DNA of 45,347 bases from Mageeibacillus sp. UBA5747 (GTDB lineage: Bacteria; Bacillota; Clostridia; Saccharofermentanales; UBA5734): NCBI GenBank assembly GCA_002419145.1, contig DIFN01000025.1, forward strand, positions 16,291 to 61,637, read 5' to 3'. The notes below the pieces were generated by a model. It was not told the DNA's origin. It saw nothing but the letters and a program-made list of their open reading frames with translations, and searched no databases. Made by a program: the position numbers and the translations under genes. The stretch's first letter is position 1, and the number at the start of each line of letters is the position of its first letter. Shown here piece after piece: positions 40,114 through 45,347 of this stretch.

Positions 40114-42182
40114 GTAAACAGACAGATGACTTGCAAAATAAAAATAACCCTAGTGAGCTGGAAGGTGATGGGATTGAAGACGTTGTCAATTTAGCGTTCA
40201 ATTCGCAAGCCTTGATCGACGATGATTACCAGGAAATCGCTTTTGATATGACGGATGGTGATTATGATTCGTTCGATACAACGAATTCGTCATCCTACAG
40301 TGAATCTGATATCCAGGTACTGGAAGGATTGGAGGCTGTCCGTAAACGTCCTGGTATGTACATTGGTGATACGTCACTGCGAGGATTACACCATCTCGTT
40401 TATGAAATTGTTGCCAATTCAGTTGATGAAGCTTTAGCTGGTCGTTGTGATACCATCAATGTCGATATCAATTCCGACGGTTCGGTCACAGTCAGCGATA
40501 ATGGCAGTGGTATTCCCGTGGGCACTCATCCCAAGATGGGGATTCCAACTGTCGAAGTTGTGCACACGATCCTTCATGCCGGGGGCAAATTCGGTGGGGG
40601 GGCGTATAGTGTATCCGGCGGTTTGCATGGCGTGGGTGCTTCGGTTGTTAATGCACTTTCAGCCTGGATGGAAGTTTTTGTCAAAAGGGATGGTAAAATT
40701 TACAAAATTCGTTTTGAAAGAGGCGTTACAGTTGGCCAGTTGGAAATTGTCGGAGAAACAGAGGAAACTGGTACCACGACCACTTTCATGCCGGATAGCC
40801 TGATCTTTCCTGACATCACGTTCGAGTACCACACCATGCTGACCCGATATCGCGAAATGGCTTTCCTGAACCCGGAAATTACCATCAACCTCAATGATCA
40901 TCGCGAAACACCTCCTGTGGAAAAGAAACTCCATTACGAAGGCGGGATTATTTCATTTGTTGAATATCTGAACAAGAACAGGGAAGTCCTCCACAAACAG
41001 CCCATTTACATTGCAACCCGCAGTGGGGATGTTTTTGTCGAAGTCGCCATCCAGTACAATGATTCTTATTCAGAAAATATTTATTCCTATGCCAATAACA
41101 TTGCCACCATAGAGGGTGGCACCCATATGACTGGATTTAAGTCAGCCCTGACTAAGGTTATCAATGATTACGCCAGAAAATATGGCATGATCAAACCTAA
41201 TGACAAGAATCTCCAGGGTGAAGATGTTCGTGAAGGTCTCTATGCCATTATCAGTGTCAAATTGCCTGAACCACAGTTTGAAGGCCAGACAAAATCCAAA
41301 TTAGGGAATTCCGAGATTCGAACTTTGGTCGAAAGCGTCATTAATGATAAATTGTCCGCATATTTAGAAGAGAATCCAGCGATTGGAAAAATTATTATTG
41401 ATAAATGCCTCTCAGCTTCCCGGGCTCGCGATGCTGCCCGCAAAGCCCGTGATCTGACTCGGCGTAAAAGCGTTTTCGAATCCAACTCACTCCCAGGAAA
41501 GTTGGCCGATTGCCAGGAAAAGGATCCGACATTCTGTGAGTTATTCATTGTTGAAGGTGACTCAGCTGGTGGTTCTGCTAAGAATGGCCGAGAACGTAAA
41601 TATCAGGCTATCTTGCCGCTTTGGGGCAAAATGCTTAACGTAGAAAAAGCGCGGATCGACAAGGTTTATGATAATGAAAAATTGTTACCAATCGTTTTAG
41701 CACTGGGAGCTGGGATCGGGTCTGATTTTGATGTTACCAAACTCCGTTACCATAAAATTATCTTGATGGCTGATGCTGATGTCGATGGATCGCATATCCG
41801 GACCCTCTTGCTGACATTTTTCTTCCGTCACATGCGACCACTGGTCGAAGCAGGTTTTGTGTATATTGCTTGTCCGCCGCTGTATCGAGTCTATGAAGGT
41901 AATACCAGCTATTACGCATACAATGACAAGGATGTTGAGGAAATTAAACTCAAGACAGGCTGGAAGGATCCGAAAATCCAGCGTTACAAAGGTCTGGGTG
42001 AAATGAGTGCAGAACAACTATGGGATACGACCATGAATCCTGAAACAAGAAAGCTGATGCGTGTCACGGTTGAAGACGCTTTGTCAGCTGATGAAACTTT
42101 TAGTCTGTTGATGGGAGACCGTGTTGAACCAAGAAAGGAATTCATCCAAATGAATGCCAAATACGCAAATGCAGATGTGTGA
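40110..42182 (+). CDS. gyrB: DNA gyrase subunit B
   Basis: 690 residues from a GTG overlapping remB (GTGA), behind AGGATGG. GHKL ATPase: QVLEGLEAVRKRPGMYIGD, NSVDEALAG, SDNGSGIPV, GGLHGVGASVVNAL; then the TOPRIM domain with EGDSAGGSAKNGRERKYQ and DADVDGSHIRTLLL. About 60 acidic residues-rich positions precede SESDIQVLEGLE, whereas Bacillus GyrB has about ten there. gyrA is not next to it. The TOPRIM region reads PLWGKMLNVEKARIDKVY, as in several Clostridia. Confidence 0.96.
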   Translation: MSKQTDDLQNKNNPSELEGDGIEDVVNLAFNSQALIDDDYQEIAFDMTDGDYDSFDTTNSSSYSESDIQVLEGLEAVRKRPGMYIGDTSLRGLHHLVYEIVANSVDEALAGRCDTINVDINSDGSVTVSDNGSGIPVGTHPKMGIPTVEVVHTILHAGGKFGGGAYSVSGGLHGVGASVVNALSAWMEVFVKRDGKIYKIRFERGVTVGQLEIVGETEETGTTTTFMPDSLIFPDITFEYHTMLTRYREMAFLNPEITINLNDHRETPPVEKKLHYEGGIISFVEYLNKNREVLHKQPIYIATRSGDVFVEVAIQYNDSYSENIYSYANNIATIEGGTHMTGFKSALTKVINDYARKYGMIKPNDKNLQGEDVREGLYAIISVKLPEPQFEGQTKSKLGNSEIRTLVESVINDKLSAYLEENPAIGKIIIDKCLSASRARDAARKARDLTRRKSVFESNSLPGKLADCQEKDPTFCELFIVEGDSAGGSAKNGRERKYQAILPLWGKMLNVEKARIDKVYDNEKLLPIVLALGAGIGSDFDVTKLRYHKIILMADADVDGSHIRTLLLTFFFRHMRPLVEAGFVYIACPPLYRVYEGNTSYYAYNDKDVEEIKLKTGWKDPKIQRYKGLGEMSAEQLWDTTMNPETRKLMRVTVEDALSADETFSLLMGDRVEPRKEFIQMNAKYANADV

Positions 42183-42229
42183 TCATATATATAAAAGGTT
42201 CAGTACTTTAGCTTGAAAGAAGATTAACG

Positions 42230-42273
42230 ATATAGAAACCGGATGTTTCACGTGAAACATCCGGTTTCTATAT
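42230..42273. repeat. 44-bp perfect palindrome with parS at its centre
   Basis: Two 22-base arms, 42230-42251 and 42252-42273, are exact reverse complements with no loop. The central 16 bases (42244-42259) are parS, TGTTTCACGTGAAACA. The rest of each arm (AGAAACCGGA and its complement) is not part of the parS consensus. As RNA it would form a long hairpin about 50 bases after gyrB, but no proper T tract follows. Confidence 0.9.
42244..42259. other. parS centromere site, copy 1
   Basis: TGTTTCACGTGAAACA, the 16-base consensus bound by ParB (Spo0J), 87 bases before the parA start. Confidence 0.95.
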
Positions 42274-42345
42274 ACCTGCTAAACGCTATCAGCTGCTCTG
42301 AATTTATGATAAGATACTCAACATTGGAACAAGGAGATGCACGCT

Positions 42346-43122
42346 ATGTCTCAGGTCATTGCGATTGTGAATCAAAAAGGTGGGGTTGGTAAGACAACAA
42401 CCACCGTAAATTTGGCATCATTTATCGCTAATAAAGGAAAGAATGTTCTACTCATCGATACCGACCCTCAAGGTAATGCAACTTCTGGTTTAGGGTTGGA
42501 AAAGAATCAGGTTGAGTATTCTACCTACGATGTTTTGATCAATCAAGTCCCCCTGCGTGAAGCAATATTGAAAACTGGGAGAAAGCGGCTGTCTATTTGT
42601 CCTGCTAATATCAATCTGGCTGGTGCAGAAGTTGAATTGGTTGGTACTGTTTCACGTGAAACATGTTTGAAACGAGCCATCGACCCGATTCGTGATGATT
42701 TTGATTTTATTTTTATGGATTGTCCACCATCATTAGGTTTATTGACTGTTAATGCTTTGACTGCTGCCGATAGCGTATTGGTACCCATCCAGGGAGAATA
42801 TTATGCTTTGGAAGGGTTGACGCAACTCATGGAAACCGTTTCGATTGTCAAACGAACGATGAATCAGAAGCTATCGGTGTTTGGAGTCGTTGTGACCATG
42901 TTTGATGCCCGAACTCAGCTTTCACATCAAGTTGCTGCAGAAGTCCGGAAATATTTTGGTGACAAAGTATTTCGAACCATCATTCCTCGGAATGTACGAT
43001 TAAGTGAAGCACCCAGTTTTGGAAAATCTATTGTCGAATACGATCCGAAATCCAAAGGTGCTGAATCCTATGATGCGTTAGCCAGGGAAGTCATCAAGCG
43101 GGCAGGAGGGTATGGACTGTGA
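42346..43122 (+). CDS. parA: Chromosome partitioning ATPase ParA (Soj)
   Basis: 258 residues. The ATG at 42346 is chosen because GGAG lies 9 bases before it; an ATG three codons earlier abuts that site. Deviant Walker A QKGGVGKTTTT, DTDPQGN, FIFMDCPPSLG and RLSEAPSFGKSI mark the Soj type. Drives segregation of ParB-bound origin DNA. The gene carries a perfect parS internally. Confidence 0.97.
   Translation: MSQVIAIVNQKGGVGKTTTTVNLASFIANKGKNVLLIDTDPQGNATSGLGLEKNQVEYSTYDVLINQVPLREAILKTGRKRLSICPANINLAGAEVELVGTVSRETCLKRAIDPIRDDFDFIFMDCPPSLGLLTVNALTAADSVLVPIQGEYYALEGLTQLMETVSIVKRTMNQKLSVFGVVVTMFDARTQLSHQVAAEVRKYFGDKVFRTIIPRNVRLSEAPSFGKSIVEYDPKSKGAESYDALAREVIKRAGGYGL
42648..42663. other. parS centromere site, copy 2, inside parA
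   Basis: A second exact TGTTTCACGTGAAACA, encoding VSRET in ParA. It is not in a longer palindrome. Confidence 0.95.
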
Positions 43123-43979
43123 GTGGATTGAACAATAAAGGATTGGGACGAGGACTCGGCGCTTTACTGACCAATACGGAAATAATCAATGAAGAGATTA
43201 AAGGGTCGATTGTTGAACTGAAAATTAATGATATCGCTCCCAATGCAGATCAGCCCCGTAAACAATTCGATCAGGATAAACTCCAGGAATTGGCAGCCTC
43301 CATTCGTGAAAATGGGATTATCCAGCCGATCATTGTTTGCAAAGCCGAAAAAGGGTATAAAATCGTCGCTGGTGAACGGCGTTGGCGAGCTTCCCGCATG
43401 GCCGGATTGTCAGTCATTCCCGCAATTGTCCGCGATCTGACCAATTTGCAGGTCCTGCAACATGCCTTGATTGAAAATATTCAGCGCCAGGATTTAAATC
43501 CTCTGGAAGAAGCTCAAGCCTTGGAGAAATTGATAACTGATCACGAAATGACCCAGGAATCTTTGGCCAAAGTCGTCGGTCGCAGCCGTCCTGCTATCGC
43601 CAATACATTGCGTTTGTTGAATCTGCCGGACTCGATCCGCCACCATGTTATGAACGAAGAATTGACTGCTGGGCATGCCAGAGCGCTTCTGGCCTTGCCA
43701 GATGAAGAAATCCAGGTTAAAGCCGCCAATATGATCATCAGCAAGTCCCTAAATGTCCGCGAAACAGAAAAATTGGTCAAGAAGCTCCAGCAACCGAACA
43801 GACAAACCAAAGCAGTCGATGAAGTCTATCAACTCAGTGTCAAAGAGGTCGAACGCGAATTAACCAGCAATCTCGGCACCAAAGTTCACCTCAAAGACCG
43901 CAATGGCAAGGGTAGCATTGTGATCGATTATTTCTCGAACGATGACCTGAATCGGATCCTCACTCTGCTGAAATCCTGA
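43119..43979 (+). CDS. parB: Chromosome partitioning protein ParB (Spo0J)
   Basis: 286 residues from a GTG overlapping parA by 4 bases. N-terminal LGRGLGALL, CTP-binding box GERRWRASRMAG, ALIENIQRQDLNPLEEA and the helix-turn-helix with TQESLAKVVGRSRPAIANTLRLL. Binds parS, then slides and bridges DNA. Both parS sites of the window lie within 900 bases upstream. Confidence 0.97.
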   Translation: MSGLNNKGLGRGLGALLTNTEIINEEIKGSIVELKINDIAPNADQPRKQFDQDKLQELAASIRENGIIQPIIVCKAEKGYKIVAGERRWRASRMAGLSVIPAIVRDLTNLQVLQHALIENIQRQDLNPLEEAQALEKLITDHEMTQESLAKVVGRSRPAIANTLRLLNLPDSIRHHVMNEELTAGHARALLALPDEEIQVKAANMIISKSLNVRETEKLVKKLQQPNRQTKAVDEVYQLSVKEVERELTSNLGTKVHLKDRNGKGSIVIDYFSNDDLNRILTLLKS

Positions 43980-43981
43980 AT

Positions 43982-44011
43982 TTGACAAGATAGACAGGGA
44001 TCCGGTAAAAT
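43982..44011 (+). promoter_or_regulatory. Promoter of tRNA-Ser(UGA)
   Basis: TTGACA, 18 bases, TAAAAT, beginning 3 bases after the parB stop and ending 34 bases before the tRNA. Confidence 0.7.
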
Positions 44012-44045
44012 GGTGCAGCATTCAACCGCAGACCAGAAGCAAGAT

Positions 44046-44136
44046 GGAGAGATGGTCGAGTTGGTTTAAGGCACCGGTCTTGAAAACCGGCGCAGGTGAG
44101 AGCCTGCCGTGGGTTCGAATCCCACTCTCTCCGCCA
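44046..44136 (+). tRNA. tRNA-Ser (anticodon UGA)
   Basis: Acceptor GGAGAGA pairs with TCTCTCC, anticodon stem CCGGT/ACCGG encloses CTTGAAA with anticodon TGA at 44081-44083, a long variable arm (GCAGGTGAGAGCCTGC) marks tRNA-Ser, and GGTTCGAATCC is the T arm. CCA is encoded at 44134-44136. Confidence 0.96.
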
Positions 44137-44169
44137 AAAGAAAAAGCCGCAGAAGCGGCTTTTTCTTTT
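44137..44169 (+). terminator. Terminator after tRNA-Ser(UGA), part of a larger inverted repeat
   Basis: AAAAAGCCGC-AGAA-GCGGCTTTTT, beginning right after the encoded CCA. The complementarity continues outward into the tRNA, so the full repeat spans 44123-44182 with 28-base arms and one G/T mismatch. Confidence 0.85.
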
Positions 44170-44213
44170 GGTGGAGAGAGTGTTCTCACGCCTTATCAAA
44201 TATTTCAGCTCCA

Positions 44214-44242
44214 TTGACATTTATCTGGAGAGCCCTTAAAAT
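44214..44242 (+). promoter_or_regulatory. Promoter of tRNA-Ser(GCU)
   Basis: TTGACA, exactly 17 bases, TAAAAT, about 75 bases before the second tRNA. The best promoter match in the window. Confidence 0.75.
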
Positions 44243-44316
44243 AGTGTAGCAGCTTCACGTAAGCTGTTTTTCATATCGGTTGAACAGCTGCAATTAAGCT
44301 GGTCAATCGGCCATAC

Positions 44317-44408
44317 GGAGAAGTACCCAAGTCGGCCGAAGGGGGCAGTTTGCTAAACTGTTAGTGGGGGTAACTCCAGCGCGGGTTCGAATCCCGCCTT
44401 CTCCGCCA
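44317..44408 (+). tRNA. tRNA-Ser (anticodon GCU)
   Basis: Acceptor GGAGAAG pairs with CTTCTCC; anticodon loop TTGCTAA gives anticodon GCT; a long variable arm and GGTTCGAATCC T arm follow; CCA is encoded at 44406-44408. A run of six T begins 2 bases after it. Confidence 0.96.
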
Positions 44409-44489
44409 TTTTTTCAGAACCTTTCTGCTAAAAGGCTCTGAACTGTCAAAACTACCGCTGTTTTGCCAAGAAAGTCATTGCTTGAACCC

Positions 44490-44843
44490 TCAGGCGATGT
44501 CTTTTTTGGTCTCTGCCAAGAGATTTCCGATGAAGCGGTACTTGATCGTGATCTCCTGGGTTCGTTTACCAGTTGCTTTACTGGCCTCGCTGATGGTGAT
44601 GCTCTCGATCAGCTCCATCACAGTCAACCGGTCCAGATCCTCGATTTCCATGTACTGCCCGATCAGCTGCAGCCAGCGATCGATCTCAGCTTCGCTGCAT
44701 TTTACGTGTGCAGTTGCTGTTCGATCATCTGGTACTTTTCTTCGAGCTCACTTTGCTCCCGCACATAGCCTGAGAGAAGGTTCTGGAAGATGTTTTCTGG
44801 CAGCTTGCCTCGGCATTTGTCTTCGTACAGGCAAATATCGGCC
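44490..44843 (-). pseudogene. Serine recombinase, C-terminal remnant (frameshifted, truncated)
   Basis: On the minus strand a first frame reads ADICLYEDKCRGKLPENIFQN onward to a TAA; shifting frame continues it with EIDRWLQLIGQYMEIEDLDR and ends ITIKYRFIGNLLAE, TGA. Both pieces match the C-terminal coiled-coil and DUF4368-type end of large serine recombinases of mobilizable and transposon elements in Clostridia. A frameshift with a small deletion lies near 44700, and the catalytic domain is missing: the sequence stops where IS21-like repeats begin. A dead fragment next to tRNA-Ser genes. Confidence 0.75.
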
Positions 44844-44985
44844 TAGTTGAGCCACTCTGTCGGAGCTAGTTGAGCCACCTTGACGGACCAAACTGAGCCG
44901 CTTTAACGGGGTAAATTGAGCCACCTTTTGTAGAATGAAATTGTGCCAGAGGCACGAATTTTATTCACAGGAGGTCATAAAAGAT
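44844..44985. mobile_element. IS21-family-like element end, interrupted
   Basis: Four copies of TTGAGCCAC (the third as CTGAGCCGC) begin at 44847, 44870, 44893 and 44916, exactly 23 bases apart. Such multiple end repeats are the transposase-binding pattern of IS21-family ends. Beyond them lie a GTGCC-AGA-GGCAC hairpin (44944-44956) and a CAGGAGGTCATAAAAG ribosome site with no start codon following, as if the istA start had been replaced by the IS256-type insertion. Confidence 0.6.
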
Positions 44986-45347
44986 AGAGTCCGTATACTT
45001 GGTGTAAATTGAGAAATAAAAAGAGCCACGAGCTCGCTTTCGGTATAATAGGTTTTTGCAAAGAAACGAATAGACTGAAAGGACTGAACTCATGGCTCAA
45101 GTACATCTTACACTGACAGACGACATTCTGAAAGAACTCATGTTGGGGAATCGAGAGAGCGGGGTGGCGAAATTACTGGAAAAGGTATTTGATGCAGTTC
45201 TGCAAGGTCAAGCCAGCGAGCAGCTGAAAGCTGAACCCTATGAGCGCTGCGACAGACGGACCAGCTATCGCAACGGATATCGGGAGCGCACCCTGGCGAC
45301 GCGAGTTGGGACGCTGACACTTCACGTGCCCAAATTTCGGGATGGCA
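44986..45347 (+). mobile_element. IS256-family insertion sequence, left end (runs off the window)
   Basis: The presumed inverted repeat begins near GAGTCCGTATACTTGG, about 105 bases before the transposase gene, the layout usual for IS256. The exact edge and target duplication cannot be set without the right end. Confidence 0.7.
45092..45347 (+). CDS. IS256-family (Mutator-type) transposase, N-terminal part
   Basis: 85 codons from MAQVHLTLTDDILKELMLGN, behind AAAGGA. YRNGYRERTLATRVGTLTLHVPKFRDG is the N-terminal signature of IS256 transposases. The DDE catalytic core is beyond the edge. Reading frame intact so far. Confidence 0.92.
   Translation, partial: MAQVHLTLTDDILKELMLGNRESGVAKLLEKVFDAVLQGQASEQLKAEPYERCDRRTSYRNGYRERTLATRVGTLTLHVPKFRDG

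Noticed and set aside
43960..44220. An 86-codon minus-strand frame with REWDSNPRQALTC
   Set aside because: EWDSNPR is the well-known artefact of translating the reverse strand of a tRNA gene; this frame covers tRNA-Ser(UGA).
44410..44460. Imperfect hairpin TTCAGA-CCTTT/AAAAGG-TCTGAA after the second tRNA as a terminator
   Set aside because: No T tract follows the stem; the T run lies before it, directly after the tRNA.
44463..44850. Plus-strand frames of 101 and 122 codons
   Set aside because: They are antisense to the recombinase remnant, whose minus-strand reading gives clear recombinase sequence.
1..45347. CRISPR array, rRNA genes, riboswitches
   Set aside because: No regularly spaced direct repeats with spacers, no rRNA-like stretch, and no T-box or riboswitch core that I could recognise.

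Overview
The window looks like a near-origin chromosomal segment of an anaerobic, fermentative Clostridia-type Bacillota, possibly of the Oscillospirales/Saccharofermentans kind. The phylum rests on the dnaA-dnaN-recF-remB-gyrB order, strong AGGAGG ribosome sites, and a group B [FeFe] hydrogenase. The genus is a guess. By eye most of the window is mid-50s % GC, while recF to parB is clearly more AT-rich. Long antisense frames are common because TTA, CTA and TCA codons are rare; I treat them as shadows.

Layout. 1-5.8 kb (minus): 5' part of lon, then the str operon read leftward (rpsL, rpsG, fusA, tuf), not linked to rpoBC here. 5.8-9.0 kb (plus): a short degenerate repeat array, a thioredoxin-like [2Fe-2S] protein, a group B [FeFe] hydrogenase and corA. 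9.1-10.5 kb: enolase. 10.5-12.7 kb (minus): a CmpB-like membrane protein and azlC-azlD. 12.8-16.3 kb (plus): histidine phosphatase, glutamine-dependent nadE and mutM, with a convergent small ferredoxin. 16.6-19.6 kb (plus): a Cof-type HAD phosphatase, a tiny HPr-like protein, and a sigma factor with an RsgI-like anti-sigma factor. 19.6-21.9 kb: larA-type racemase divergent from a DeoR regulator, with shared operator-like repeats.

22.1-30.5 kb (minus) is the most unusual part. One tightly packed unit is read iolD - iolE - malic enzyme - type II (archaeal-type) GAPDH - archaeal-type phosphoglycerate kinase - transketolase N - transketolase C. It has a good promoter and an operator-like inverted repeat in front and a strong terminator behind. 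It joins inositol ring opening to lower glycolysis, C2-unit transfer and malate/pyruvate exchange, using GAPDH and PGK versions usually seen in archaea.

30.7-35.7 kb (minus): SulP transporter, fused MsrA/MsrB, a Gfo/Idh/MocA dehydrogenase, a HAD hydrolase and a small membrane protein. 35.8-44 kb (plus): dnaA, a DnaA-box-bearing intergenic origin, dnaN, recF, remB, gyrB, parA and parB. There are two perfect parS sites, one at the centre of a 44-bp perfect palindrome and one inside parA. Most genes between 22 and 35.7 kb read leftward and all genes from 35.8 to 44 kb read rightward, as expected for leading-strand genes around an origin near 37.2 kb. 44.0-45.3 kb: two tRNA-Ser genes, then stacked mobile-element debris: a serine recombinase remnant, an IS21-like end with four 23-bp repeats, and the start of an IS256-family element that runs off the window.
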